A stretch of 64,000 nucleotides of DNA. Origin: Bdellovibrio reynosensis (GTDB lineage: Bacteria; Bdellovibrionota; Bdellovibrionia; Bdellovibrionales; Bdellovibrionaceae). The stretch spans positions 744,001 through 808,000 of the forward strand of contig NZ_CP093442.1 of NCBI RefSeq assembly GCF_022814725.1, read 5' to 3'. Position 1 is the first letter of the stretch. Each line of letters opens with the position of its first letter. Of the stretch, positions 41,334-49,594 are shown piece by piece. The translations under genes and the position numbers were made by a program. The notes under the pieces are model-generated. The model was not told the origin of the DNA, did not search any database, and saw only the letters and a list, made by a program, of their open reading frames with translations.

Positions 41334-42536
41334 ATGAATTCACCAGCTCAGTCCGTCGACATACATAAAGATCAGATTATTTTTAGTGAAGGTGATGCAG
41401 GAGATTGTGCCTACATCATCGAAAAAGGCCGGGTGCTGGTTTACATCAGCAAAGACAAAGAGGAAATCCCTTTAACCATTCTAGGTGAAGGTGAAATCTT
41501 CGGTGAGATGTCCTTGATCGACAATCAGAATAGATCGGCTTCCGTTCGTGCTCTTGAAGATGTGCGTTTAGCGATCGTTACTAAGCAACAAGTCCTAGAG
41601 CGCGTATCCACTGCCGATAAAGTCGTGCAGCTTTTAATGCGTGTTCTTTTAAAACGTTTACGCCGTAAAAATTTGAATACTCCTGCTGGCACTAAAATGT
41701 CTGAAGTAGAGTTTGAAAATTCAGGTGCTGGTGATGACGGGACTCAAGGCGCTTTAGATCAAATCAAACTTGAAAATCAAATCTTTCAGGCTTTTCAAAA
41801 TAAGGAATTTGAACTTTTTTATCAGCCGATCGTGAATCTAAAAACCAAGCAAGTTATGGGTTGCGAGGCGCTTCTTCGTTGGAACTCTCCGGTTCATGGA
41901 TTGATTTCTCCGAATTTGTTTATCGATGTGATTGAAAATTCTTCGATGGTCATTCCCATCGGTCATTGGATTATCAATCAAGCTTTGAAAGATTTAAAAA
42001 CGATTCAAGATCAACTGCGTGACGCTAAAAAGACCAAGCTTGCAGATGATTTTATGATGAGTATCAATATCTCTGGTCGTCAGTTCACGCATTCTGATTT
42101 CGTGAATAACTTAGAAGACCTTCGTGAAAAACATGATCTGCAAACGAAAAATATTAAATTAGAGATGACTGAACGAGTGATGATGGATGGCGCGATTGCT
42201 CTTGAATCACTGAATCAGTGCCGCAACCAAGGTTACGCGATTTCTATTGATGATTTCGGTACAGGATTTTCAAGCTTGCAGTATTTGACTCAGATGCCAA
42301 TCAGCTTCTTGAAAATTGACCGCTCTTTTGTGATGAAAGTGCTTTCTGATCCAAAATCAAAAGCCGTTGTAAGTTCTATCATCCACTTAGCGCACGCTAT
42401 GGATTTAGAAATTATCGCAGAGGGTATTGAGAACAATGAAGAGTCCTTGGTTCTAGAAACTCTTGGCGCTCGTTATGGACAAGGTTACCTGTTCTCGAAA
42501 CCTGTTGATCTTGGTCGCTTTCTAAAACTGATCTAA
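41334..42536 (+). CDS. Cyclic-nucleotide-binding EAL phosphodiesterase
   Basis: 400 residues. Residues about 8-115 are a cNMP-binding domain (GDAGDCAYIIEKGRVLVYIS, then FGEMSLIDNQNRSASVRA, the phosphate-binding cassette with Arg). Residues about 155-400 are an EAL c-di-GMP phosphodiesterase with all usual catalytic residues: CEALLRW, MSINISGR, LEMTE, IDDFGTG, FLKID and EGIE. It likely hydrolyses c-di-GMP under control of cAMP, cGMP or a related ligand. The start at ATG 41334 is preferred to the TTG at 41298, which overlaps the -35 element. A strong terminator follows. Confidence 0.93.
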   Translation: MNSPAQSVDIHKDQIIFSEGDAGDCAYIIEKGRVLVYISKDKEEIPLTILGEGEIFGEMSLIDNQNRSASVRALEDVRLAIVTKQQVLERVSTADKVVQLLMRVLLKRLRRKNLNTPAGTKMSEVEFENSGAGDDGTQGALDQIKLENQIFQAFQNKEFELFYQPIVNLKTKQVMGCEALLRWNSPVHGLISPNLFIDVIENSSMVIPIGHWIINQALKDLKTIQDQLRDAKKTKLADDFMMSINISGRQFTHSDFVNNLEDLREKHDLQTKNIKLEMTERVMMDGAIALESLNQCRNQGYAISIDDFGTGFSSLQYLTQMPISFLKIDRSFVMKVLSDPKSKAVVSSIIHLAHAMDLEIIAEGIENNEESLVLETLGARYGQGYLFSKPVDLGRFLKLI

Positions 42537-42552
42537 TTAAAAAAGAAATATA

Positions 42553-42582
42553 GAAAAAGGCTGCATCTCGCAGCCTTTTTTA
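42553..42582 (+). terminator. Intrinsic terminator
   Basis: AGGCTGC and GCAGCCT with a 5-nt loop followed by T residues. It ends the cNMP-EAL gene. Confidence 0.88.
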
Positions 42583-42601
42583 TTTTGAACGTGCAATATT
42601 C

Positions 42602-42618
42602 ACCACCGAATCGGTGGT
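42602..42618. repeat. ACCACCGA-A-TCGGTGGT palindrome, intergenic copy
   Basis: Two perfect 8-base arms around one A. Similarity to the HNH-gene copy (58611..58627) continues outward: TGCAATATTC before and TAGAG after differ by only one base each from TGCAATAATC and TAGAA there. So this is a fragment of about 31 bases related to the HNH gene, not just a chance palindrome. Confidence 0.75.
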
Positions 42619-42630
42619 AGAGACCCATTT

Positions 42631-42668
42631 GACGCAGTGAAACCGCAAAAAGAACCAGGCACCTTTCG
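42631..42668 (+). repeat. Dispersed CAGGCACCTTT-family repeat
   Basis: Begins GACGCAGTGAAACCGCAAAA and ends CAGGCACCTTTCG. It shares its first half with 6473..6494 and its second half with both units of the tandem duplication at 8.1 kb. A further AGCAGGCACCTTTT is at 42783..42796. Confidence 0.65.
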
Positions 42669-42921
42669 AAAAACCCCTTCCAGAAAACGCGCACTTAACG
42701 CGGCAAAACCTTAAAAAGCAATAAATGCTACGATGGCATTTTTTCGCGTTTACCCGAAGGGCAAGGGCAGGAGCTCGCAGCAAGCAGGCACCTTTTGGCT
42801 TTCTCGTTTTGAGACGGGGAATTGCGAGAAATAGTCGGAGTGTTAAGTTCCTTTGTGGGACGCCGATAAGACCTATGTCTTAAGACTTTTTTACGGCTTA
42901 AGAAACAACATGGGGGTCACA

Positions 42922-43140
42922 ATGGCTGACAAGAAATTCGAAAAACAAATCCCAAACAACGTAGTGTCGCTTGAATCTTCTCGCTGCACGGGCGAGGGCT
43001 GCAAAAAGAAAGCTGAAAAAGCAGGTTTCTGCGCAGAACACTTTGATTGGTTTAAAGCGGGTCTTATCACGAAGGATGGAATGAAAGCTCCGGACTTCGA
43101 TAAGAAGCATTATCACTACACTGCGAAAAAAGCGTCTTAA
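42922..43140 (+). CDS. Small protein with Cys/His zinc motif
   Basis: 72 residues from ATG 42922, preceded by GGGGGT 6 nt upstream; the frame extends to 42853 but without a better start. The centre has CTGEGCKKKAEKAGFCAEH, a C-x4-C-x9-C-x2-H arrangement suited to one zinc ion, then an aromatic segment FDWFKAGLITKDG. The rest is basic. There is no signal peptide. It looks like a small nucleic-acid- or protein-binding zinc module. Function unknown. Confidence 0.78.
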   Translation: MADKKFEKQIPNNVVSLESSRCTGEGCKKKAEKAGFCAEHFDWFKAGLITKDGMKAPDFDKKHYHYTAKKAS

Positions 43141-43160
43141 TCGCTTTGTTTCGTGGAAAC

Positions 43161-43192
43161 AAAAAAGCCGGGTGCTCCCCGGCTTTTTTTAT
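43161..43192. terminator. Bidirectional intrinsic terminator
   Basis: AAGCCGGG and CCCGGCTT around a short loop, with A and T runs on both sides. It is shared by the zinc-motif gene and the convergent small membrane-protein ORF at 43217..43297. Confidence 0.88.
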
Positions 43193-43216
43193 TTCTAAAA
43201 TCTAAGGTGTTTAGAA

Positions 43217-43297
43217 CTAAAAAGATCCCCAAAAGGCGACAAATAGCACAACGCCAATTACAAAATATTTTATCGCCACATTCATCGCTTCGCGCAT
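43217..43297 (-). CDS. Small single-pass membrane protein, 26 residues
   Basis: The minus frame reads MREAMNVAIKYFVIGVVLFV and ends AFWGSF, one amphipathic start plus a membrane helix. GGAAGG lies 7 nt upstream of this ATG; an ATG two codons earlier (43303) is too close to it. The bidirectional terminator at 43161..43192 lies 25 bases beyond the stop, and the gene is divergent from the SDR gene. This arrangement supports a real gene, although it is very short and no family is known. Confidence 0.5.
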   Translation of the reverse strand: MREAMNVAIKYFVIGVVLFVAFWGSF

Positions 43298-43359
43298 CGA
43301 CATGCCTTCCTATCGGTCCTTATTTTTGCTAGCATAAGTCCAGTCTGGAGAACGTTGTT

Positions 43360-44103
43360 ATGAAAAAAGCCGCCCTCATTACCGGAGCTAGCAGCGGAAT
43401 CGGTGCTGCCACTGCCATTGAATTCGCAAAAAACGGATATTTCGTTTATTTGATGGGAAGAGATAAAGAAAGACTTCAAGAAGTCGCTCTTCGCTGCCGC
43501 AGTGGCGCGACCTTACTTTCATGCGATATCACGGACGTGGCTGCTGTTCAAAAGCGTCTTGATGAAATGCTTTCTTCTAAAATTCACAAAATCGAAGTGT
43601 TAGTGAATAACGCCGGCATTTATGAAACCCACACCACGGAAACTGGGACTGATGAAATTTGGAAACGCCAGTTTGAGGTGAATCTTTTTGCCCCGATCCG
43701 CATCGTGCGCACACTCTTCCCCTATTTTAAAGAGCACGGCGGCGGAAGCATCGTGAATATTTCTTCAACATTGGGACTTAGACCTAATGGCCCAACGGCA
43801 GCGTATTCAGCTAGTAAGGCCGCCATGGTGAATTGGACTCATAGTTTAGCTGTCGAAGGTGGCCCAGCGAACATTCGCGCCAACTGCCTATGCCCAGGTA
43901 TTGTCGACACTCCTATTCATAGTTTTCATTCATTAGAGACAACACAGAAAACAGCGGCTTTAGAAAAAATGAAGTCCCTTCAACCTTTGGGAAGAATCGG
44001 AACCCCTGAAGATGTGGCTAGGGCCGCTTATTTCTTCGGCTCTGAGCTTTCAAGTTGGACCACGGGCGCCATTGTCCCAGTGGATGGCGGTATCAACCTA
44101 TGA
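43360..44103 (+). CDS. Short-chain dehydrogenase/reductase
   Basis: 247 residues of the classical SDR family: TGASSGIG cofactor loop (residues 8-15), NNAGIY near residue 88, catalytic Ser in NISST, YSASKAA with Tyr and Lys, and PGIVDTP. An Arg after the second strand (MGRDKERL) suggests NADPH. The stop overlaps the pterin-synthase-like gene by ATGA, so the two are coupled. Because of this partner a sepiapterin- or pteridine-reductase role is possible; most SDRs cannot be assigned from sequence alone. Confidence 0.93.
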   Translation: MKKAALITGASSGIGAATAIEFAKNGYFVYLMGRDKERLQEVALRCRSGATLLSCDITDVAAVQKRLDEMLSSKIHKIEVLVNNAGIYETHTTETGTDEIWKRQFEVNLFAPIRIVRTLFPYFKEHGGGSIVNISSTLGLRPNGPTAAYSASKAAMVNWTHSLAVEGGPANIRANCLCPGIVDTPIHSFHSLETTQKTAALEKMKSLQPLGRIGTPEDVARAAYFFGSELSSWTTGAIVPVDGGINL

Positions 44104-44489
44104 TCCTGACTCTTTCAACCATCTTTAGCAGTGCGCATTTTTATGCTCAAAAAGAGTGGTCGGAAGAACAGAACCTAAAAAACTTTGGTCGCTGTTATAC
44201 GCAATACGGCCATGGCCATAACTATAAGCTAGAGGTGGGCTTTAAAATCAGTGGGGTTTTAGAGCTAGAAAAAAGAAACTTTTATCAGGAAACCCTTAAA
44301 GTTTTGACCAGCCCTTTGGATCATGAGCATTTAAATTTCGTGATTCCAGAATTTAAAGACAAAGTCCCGACCACGGAAAACATCAGTCTTTATTTGCTAG
44401 AGAAATTAAAGTTATCCATCGATGAAAAACAGATTTCCTATCTGCGCCTGTATGAAATGGATAATTTATGGACGGAGATCCGCCTATGA
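44100..44489 (+). CDS. 6-pyruvoyl-tetrahydropterin synthase-like protein (QueD/PTPS family)
   Basis: 129 residues from ATG 44100. Zinc ligands His13 (FSSAHFY), His38 and His40 (YGHGHNY) and Cys32 are in place, with LDHEHLN and a C-terminal Glu (LRLYEMDN). The C-x5-HGHNY spacing is that of eukaryote-type PTPS; the E. coli QueD spacing is shorter. It converts dihydroneopterin triphosphate either to 6-pyruvoyl- or to 6-carboxy-tetrahydropterin. It overlaps both neighbours by 4 bases. A queuosine role is the usual default; a biopterin-like pathway with the SDR is the alternative. Confidence 0.88.
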   Translation: MILTLSTIFSSAHFYAQKEWSEEQNLKNFGRCYTQYGHGHNYKLEVGFKISGVLELEKRNFYQETLKVLTSPLDHEHLNFVIPEFKDKVPTTENISLYLLEKLKLSIDEKQISYLRLYEMDNLWTEIRL

Positions 44490-45217
44490 GCGAAGAAAAA
44501 GTAAGATTATCAAAGTTAATGGCGGAAAGAGGCATTTGTTCTCGTCGTGAGGCCGATGCTTATATCGAAAAAGGTTTGGTTCTTGTTGATGGCATCAAAG
44601 TCGATCAACTTGGTACCAAGGTTGATCCAAAGGTAAAAATCACTTTAGAAGCCCAGGCGCTGAAACAACAAAAGCGTTTAGCAACGATCATTCTAAACAA
44701 ACCCGTAGGATGGGTTTCAGCACAACCAGAACCACCCTACCAACCAGCGATCAAACTTATCACTCCAGAAAATCAGTTCGGCGAATCTAAAGTTCGTCTG
44801 AATCAAGATCACTTCCAAGGTTTGGCCGTAGCAGGTCGTCTGGATATCGACTCCCAAGGTCTACTACTTTTCACTCAAGACGGTCGTATCGCTAAAAAGA
44901 TCATTGGCGAAGAAACCAAGGTTGAAAAAGAATATATCGTGCGCGTGGAAGGAAAACTTCCTCCCGAAAAGTTGAAACTTCTAAATCACGGACTTTCTTT
45001 GGACGGAAAACCTTTAAAGCCAGCAAAAGTAGAATGGTTAAATGAAGACCAACTGCGCTTTGTTCTTAAAGAGGGAAAAAAACGTCAAATCCGCCGTATG
45101 TGCGAGATGGTGGGACTTAAAGTGACTGGCCTTAAACGCGTACGCATTGGAAATTTGCGCCTAGGAAAATTGCCTGAAGGCAAATGGCGCTTCCTCGAAG
45201 AAGATGAGTCAGTGTAG
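44486..45217 (+). CDS. Pseudouridine synthase, RsuA/RluB family
   Basis: 243 residues from ATG 44486 (overlap ATGA with the preceding gene). An N-terminal S4 RNA-binding domain ([25 protein letters not shown]) precedes the catalytic domain with [13 protein letters not shown], which contains the catalytic Asp, and the closing [25 protein letters not shown]. It isomerises a specific uridine in rRNA (RluB, RluE or RluF-like); which one cannot be told. It is the last gene of a coupled three-gene operon. A loose stem (AAAAGTAC/GTGCTTTT) follows at 45225..45258. Confidence 0.92.
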   Translation: MSEEKVRLSKLMAERGICSRREADAYIEKGLVLVDGIKVDQLGTKVDPKVKITLEAQALKQQKRLATIILNKPVGWVSAQPEPPYQPAIKLITPENQFGESKVRLNQDHFQGLAVAGRLDIDSQGLLLFTQDGRIAKKIIGEETKVEKEYIVRVEGKLPPEKLKLLNHGLSLDGKPLKPAKVEWLNEDQLRFVLKEGKKRQIRRMCEMVGLKVTGLKRVRIGNLRLGKLPEGKWRFLEEDESV

Positions 45218-45262
45218 TAAGTCAAAAAGTACCAAGCGCAAAGCGGAGGCGCCAGTGCTTTT

Positions 45263-46048
45263 TCACTTACCGCGTGGCTTTAGGAAATCCTGGCGAAGAG
45301 CTTCGTAATACGCGATTTCCTCTTCGCTAAACCCCGCCTTCATTCGCAAGTCACGATTTAACGGCTCTACCCGCTTCGGCAAACGAACTCGCAAAGAATC
45401 CATGCGCGCCGGGAAATCATTGGCTGGATCTAATTTTTCTAACTTACAAATCTCTCGATACCAGCGCGAACCAAAATCAACGTGACCGATTTCTTCAAAG
45501 TTAATTTGTTTTACAATATTTTGAATTGTGCTTTTACTTGCGGGGCCTTCCAGGCGTTTAATCAAGGTATCCCCAGCATCAAGGCCGCTGCCTTCAAGAT
45601 AACGATGCACGATCAAAATACGATCTAATAGGGTGTCTTCAACACTCACCGATTTCCATAAAGCCAAGTGTACAGGCCAATCACCCCATTTATAACCCAA
45701 AGACTCAATGCCTTCGATGCACATGCTTAAATGTTGAGCTTCTGAAACTGTGACTGCCAATAATTCTTCTTTAAAGCCTTGGGGCGCATCGGGATACTCC
45801 ACCAGCGTTCTTACCCCTAGCTCCATGGCCTGCAGTTCAATGCTCGCCAAATCATGAAGCATACGAGCTTGGCCTTCGATAGTGGCAAAACCCTTCTTTG
45901 GGGGATGGAATTTGGGATGTAAAACTTGAATATCTCTGGCTGGGTCTTCAGGAACCAAGTACGGCGAGGTCAATTTTAAGGCCTCTTCGCAGGTATTTTG
46001 GATATTTTTGATCTTTTCCCAGACATCCGGGGTCGAAAAGCTGAACAT
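45263..46048 (-). CDS. DUF455 ferritin-like protein
   Basis: 261 residues matching DUF455. Likely metal ligands are in HDLASIELQAMEL (near residue 66), VSEAQHLSMC (near residue 98) and NFEEIGHVDFGSRWY (near residue 185), the E-xx-H pattern of a ferritin-like di-iron helix bundle. Cytoplasmic. The reaction of this family is not established; related proteins modify tRNA or oxidise small molecules. It is divergent from yebC, with 85 bases between. Confidence 0.88.
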   Translation of the reverse strand: MFSFSTPDVWEKIKNIQNTCEEALKLTSPYLVPEDPARDIQVLHPKFHPPKKGFATIEGQARMLHDLASIELQAMELGVRTLVEYPDAPQGFKEELLAVTVSEAQHLSMCIEGIESLGYKWGDWPVHLALWKSVSVEDTLLDRILIVHRYLEGSGLDAGDTLIKRLEGPASKSTIQNIVKQINFEEIGHVDFGSRWYREICKLEKLDPANDFPARMDSLRVRLPKRVEPLNRDLRMKAGFSEEEIAYYEALRQDFLKPRGK

Positions 46049-46133
46049 AGAGGCTTTTTACATCCCGCTCCCTTTGTTGCCAAATAATTCCTGAACTGGT
46101 GCAATGAATACCTTCAAAAAGGGAAGGATACTC

Positions 46134-46835
46134 ATGGGAAAATCGTGGAAAACCGCCGGAAAAGTAGAAAAAGCCCAACAAAAAGGGCAAATCTTCACAA
46201 AGCTAGCACGTGAAATCGCCGTTGCTGCTAAAGCTGGTGGCCCTGATCCCGCAGCCAATTCCCGTCTTCGTTTGGCGATCGATGCTGCTAAAAAAGTGTC
46301 TTGCCCGAATGACACTATCGAACGCGCCATCAAAAAAGGCGCGGGTCTTTTGGATGACGGCAAAGTTATCGAAGAGATTACCTACGAAGGTTACGGCCCC
46401 CATGGTGTGGGCGTGATCGTTGAATGCCAAACAGATAACAAACACAGAACAGCTCCAGACATGCGTCACGCTTTCAAATCCCACGAAGGAAATATGGGCG
46501 AGGTGGGTTCCGTTGCTTGGATGTTCGAACGCGTAGGACACATCGTTGGCACTAAAGATGGCACTTTTGATCCAGATGAAGAAGCCATCGAAGCTGGAGC
46601 AAACGAAGTTGCTTCTGACGACGAAGGTGGTTACGAGTTTTATACAAACTCTGATGACCTAGATGCAGTTCGCGATGCCCTTGTAAAACGCGGCTGGAAA
46701 GTCACGACAGCGGAACTTTCTTACAAAGCAAAAAACATCACCGAGCTTAATGGCGATCAGAAAAAAGACGTCGAAGAGTTCCTAAATTATCTAGATGATA
46801 TGGATGACACTCACAGAGTCCATGCGACGATCTAG
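46134..46835 (+). CDS. yebC: YebC/PmpR family protein
   Basis: 233 residues from ATG 46134 (AAGGA 7 nt upstream); the frame extending to 46104 is longer only by non-conserved residues. The N-terminus MGKSWKTAGKVEKAQQKGQIFTKLAREI and the segments NDTIERAIKKG, EGYGPHGVGVIVE and EVGSVAWMFERVG are diagnostic. The family has been described as a DNA-binding regulator and, more recently, as a factor that helps ribosomes through difficult sequences (TACO1 relatives). Followed by a strong terminator. Confidence 0.95.
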   Translation: MGKSWKTAGKVEKAQQKGQIFTKLAREIAVAAKAGGPDPAANSRLRLAIDAAKKVSCPNDTIERAIKKGAGLLDDGKVIEEITYEGYGPHGVGVIVECQTDNKHRTAPDMRHAFKSHEGNMGEVGSVAWMFERVGHIVGTKDGTFDPDEEAIEAGANEVASDDEGGYEFYTNSDDLDAVRDALVKRGWKVTTAELSYKAKNITELNGDQKKDVEEFLNYLDDMDDTHRVHATI

Positions 46836-46867
46836 TTAGATCAGACTTAATTCATAAATAGTTCATT

Positions 46868-46897
46868 AAAAAGCCGGAAGAAATCCGGCTTTTTTTA
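46868..46897 (+). terminator. Intrinsic terminator
   Basis: AAAGCCGG and CCGGCTTT with a 7-nt loop and a T run. It lies 32 bases after yebC. Confidence 0.88.
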
Positions 46898-46989
46898 TAC
46901 CTTCGAAGAGCATTCACCAACACTTCCCCTGCTCGCTTTAGATACATGATAAAATACTAATGAAAGACGAACAAAAAAAAGGAGGTCAT

Positions 46990-47322
46990 ATGAGATCCAC
47001 TCTTTTGGTAGCCCTTCTTTTAGCACTAACACCAGTCACATTCGCTGCGCCTGCTGCGGAAACACCTAATGGTGATGCCGAATCTTTTAGAAGAGAAACT
47101 TTGCGACGGGACCTTATGGAAGAACAATATGAAAATCGCGAAAGCGATCGTTATATAAGTCGAGATCCAAGTGCTATGCCTTGTCCTTCGCCTCAAACGA
47201 AGTTAGATGAAGCGCGCACCATGTCTCAACTTGAACCTCATAGCACAACCTGCCCCGCGGATGGAGCCATCATGAAAAGTGAAGCCCCTGAAGCATTCTC
47301 TCCCAACTCAACGGTTGAATGA
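46990..47322 (+). CDS. Small exported protein
   Basis: 110 residues from ATG 46990, which has an unusually strong AAGGAGGT 3 nt upstream; the frame starting at 46960 is rejected. Signal peptide MRSTLLVALLLALTPVTFAA. The mature part is charged and apparently disordered (EESRRETLRRDLMEEQYENR-like composition) with two Cys in MPCPS and TTCPAD. No family recognised. Strong translation signals suggest high expression. Confidence 0.75.
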   Translation: MRSTLLVALLLALTPVTFAAPAAETPNGDAESFRRETLRRDLMEEQYENRESDRYISRDPSAMPCPSPQTKLDEARTMSQLEPHSTTCPADGAIMKSEAPEAFSPNSTVE

Positions 47323-47330
47323 GGTTAAAT

Positions 47331-47366
47331 AAAAAAGAGGAGTATCTTGTACTCCTCTTTTTTTTA
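47331..47366. terminator. Very strong bidirectional terminator
   Basis: AAAAAAGAGGAGTA and TACTCCTCTTTTTT pair over 14 bases around a 5-nt loop. Shared by convergent genes ending at 47322 and 47388. Confidence 0.92.
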
Positions 47367-47387
47367 TTTTTAAATCTTGAAGTCAGA

Positions 47388-48263
47388 TTATTGGTTCAGA
47401 GCCTGAACGATGTAAGAGATGTTCGTTACATCTTCACCGCGGCAAGAATCATTCGTGCACACGTTACTGCGCGTGCACTTGTTAGCGCGATCGTAGGCAA
47501 AATCTTGAGCACCGCGAACTAGGATACCAACCACTTCATTTGTTGCAGCATTAAATACCGCTGAACCCGAGTTACCACCGTAGGTGTCTAAGTTTGAAGA
47601 AAAGTAGTTTCCATTTTGTGCGCGAACTTCAGCACCATCAGCAACCTTCGTTGGCAATCCCGCTGGGTGACCAACGACGTAAATCTGATCACCTGGTTGC
47701 GCTGGAGTTTGCTGTAACTTTAATACGCGATGACCACGAACAGCGCGATCCAAACGAACTAAAGCGTAATCTTGCGATCCTGTGTATTCACGAGCTACGA
47801 TCTCCTTACACGTAAACACATCGTCCGTCGAAATCATTTGCGGACCTGTTTTCGCATCGGTCATTTTGAAACCAAAGACGAATGAATAAGAGTTGTTGAT
47901 GCAATCAGAAGCGCTGATACAGTGACCTGCTGTCGCAATAAGGTCTTCACCCACCAACGAACCAGAACAGTTCGCTGCCACCGGTTGGTGGTAATAAGGT
48001 TCGTCAGCGCACAAGTTCATTTGAGTGCCGTATTTTTCAGTCAGAATTTCAAAATAGCCGTTATTTTTATTAACTACATCTCTGGATGGAATCAAAGCCA
48101 CTGTGGAATCCGCGATATCTCGGATATCACTGCGAGTTACTTCGTATACATCGACACGATTGTCGTCACCATAAATGACCTTGGGTGTGACATTCACAAA
48201 TCCAACTGAAAACGTCGCCAGAACCGCAACACTGATGGTTGCTACAAATGAATTCCTTTTCAC
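47388..48263 (-). CDS. Secreted trypsin/V8-like serine protease
   Basis: 291 residues. The catalytic triad is clear: His in IATAGHC (near residue 115), Asp in GSQDYALVRLD (near residue 167), Ser in YGGNSGSAVF (near residue 235). Six or more Cys suggest disulphides and an extracytoplasmic location. The N-terminus MKRNSFVATISVAVLATFSVGF is a signal peptide, and a pro-region up to about residue 55 is likely. It resembles the glutamyl-endopeptidase-like branch. In a predator it could act on prey proteins, which is inference. Confidence 0.9.
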   Translation of the reverse strand: MKRNSFVATISVAVLATFSVGFVNVTPKVIYGDDNRVDVYEVTRSDIRDIADSTVALIPSRDVVNKNNGYFEILTEKYGTQMNLCADEPYYHQPVAANCSGSLVGEDLIATAGHCISASDCINNSYSFVFGFKMTDAKTGPQMISTDDVFTCKEIVAREYTGSQDYALVRLDRAVRGHRVLKLQQTPAQPGDQIYVVGHPAGLPTKVADGAEVRAQNGNYFSSNLDTYGGNSGSAVFNAATNEVVGILVRGAQDFAYDRANKCTRSNVCTNDSCRGEDVTNISYIVQALNQ

Positions 48264-48335
48264 TTTTTCCCCTCTGAGAGTTCATCCTGAACTTCTCTTA
48301 CAAAAATTTTCTGTAATCAACGGGGGAAAGACAAA

Positions 48336-48773
48336 CTATTTTTTAGATTTGACCAGGTAATCGAAAGCCGTTGCATAAAGCTTAATTTGCTTAAGCATCG
48401 AGTGCAGGCCATTGGCCCTGCTTGGTGAAAGATTACCTTCAAAACCCAAAGCCTTTAAAAATTCAGGTGGAGTTGAAAGAATCTCTGATGGAGTTGCGCC
48501 GGAATAAACATACAAAAGCAAACCCACTAAACCTTTAACAATCAAAGCATCACTATCCCCGTGAAGCAGCACTTGATTGTTTTCATTCAAATTCGCAGCA
48601 AGCCAGACCTGCGACTGGCAACCTTTCACAGCGTTTTGTTCGACCTTCAAGGCTTCCGGCATAGCAGGCAAGGCTTTACCCATTTCGATGATTTTCTTAT
48701 AGCGATCTTCCCAGTCAGTTAACGCTGAAAAATCTTGAATCACTTTGGCTTGTCTATCTTGAATCGTGGACAT
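48336..48773 (-). CDS. sufE: Cysteine desulfurase activator SufE
   Basis: 145 residues. The sulphur-accepting Cys is in AVKGCQSQVWL (near residue 51). The flanking helices WEDRYKKIIEMGKALP and VKGLVGLLLYVYSGATP are typical. SufE takes persulphide from SufS for iron-sulphur cluster assembly. It is the last gene of a tight operon with the multi-Cys protein 4 bases upstream. No suf genes are adjacent. Confidence 0.94.
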   Translation of the reverse strand: MSTIQDRQAKVIQDFSALTDWEDRYKKIIEMGKALPAMPEALKVEQNAVKGCQSQVWLAANLNENNQVLLHGDSDALIVKGLVGLLLYVYSGATPSEILSTPPEFLKALGFEGNLSPSRANGLHSMLKQIKLYATAFDYLVKSKK

Positions 48774-48777
48774 CGAA

Positions 48778-49593
48778 CTAATCTACTTTCTTCAAAGTCG
48801 GTAACAGGGTGAAAATATCTTCTTCTAAGGACTGTCCTTGCTCACCCAGCAATTCATGGAAGTCTTTCTTTTGCATGTTGGCGATGACGGAATAGGCTTT
48901 TTTATAAAAGCCTTCTTGGTCATCGTAATAACCATTCCATAATTCTTTGGCTTTCGCTTCCGGCATCACCCAGGATTTCTTTTCAGCAGCAGTTCCTTCG
49001 AAACGATTGTGATAATCAAGAAGCGTCATCACTTGGCGCGGGGAAAAATCCAGCATCACTAAAGCTTCCTCTAACAACGCAAGCTCTACGTACCACAGGT
49101 AACTTCCCATCTTTTCCCAAAACTTAAGACCAGGTTTACCGTAGGAACTTTTGCAGAAGAATGTGGTGCAGACGACGCCGCGATTTCTCCACACGTTGCA
49201 GTTTTGCTTTTCTTTATTGTAGTACGGGCAAAGCCACTCTTCGCGCTGACCGAAGTCACCTTCTTCGCGTGCATTGAAAGCCACTTGGTATTTTACGGGC
49301 GCAACCATACCGATCGGAAGCGCGTATTCACGGCGTTCGATTTTATCGCGGAAAATTCTGTGGGCGTCGGTGGAAGACGACTCGTTAAACAATGCACCCA
49401 CCATGAAATTTGGAAGAAACGGATGAAAAGTACAGCACTTCAAATCTTCACGATAATGAATCTTGCCGCGATGACGAGGCTTCGACATCGCACAAGTATC
49501 GCAGGTCGCTTTTTCTTCCTGGGGTGAAAAATCTAAAATTTCCCGCGGCAGTAAATTTTCATAAACGCGCGGTAGCTGGTACTTTAAAATCAT
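48778..49593 (-). CDS. Multi-cysteine protein, possible metal-cluster binder
   Basis: 271 residues with many cysteines: CDTCAMSK (near residue 31), LKCCTFHPFLPNFMVGAL (near residue 53), and CPYYNKEKQNCNVWRNRGVV followed by CTTFFC (near residues 121-147). The pattern is reminiscent of YkgJ-type zinc or iron-binding proteins, but with extra cysteines and a C-terminal helical domain of about 110 residues. There is no signal peptide. Position next to sufE suggests an iron-sulphur or persulphide link, by inference. It is 1 base after the App1-like gene. Confidence 0.8.
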   Translation of the reverse strand: MILKYQLPRVYENLLPREILDFSPQEEKATCDTCAMSKPRHRGKIHYREDLKCCTFHPFLPNFMVGALFNESSSTDAHRIFRDKIERREYALPIGMVAPVKYQVAFNAREEGDFGQREEWLCPYYNKEKQNCNVWRNRGVVCTTFFCKSSYGKPGLKFWEKMGSYLWYVELALLEEALVMLDFSPRQVMTLLDYHNRFEGTAAEKKSWVMPEAKAKELWNGYYDDQEGFYKKAYSVIANMQKKDFHELLGEQGQSLEEDIFTLLPTLKKVD

Positions 49594-49594
49594 C

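Larger units (their letters stand above)
42583..42921. other. Intergenic cluster of dispersed repeats
   Basis: This stretch, from the terminator to the small zinc-motif gene, holds no ORF that I trust. It contains the 17-nt palindrome (42602..42618), two CAGGCACCTTT-family pieces (42631..42668, 42783..42796) and a short hairpin-rich section with ACCCGAAGGGC. It reads like remnants of repeated or mobile sequence. Confidence 0.55.
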
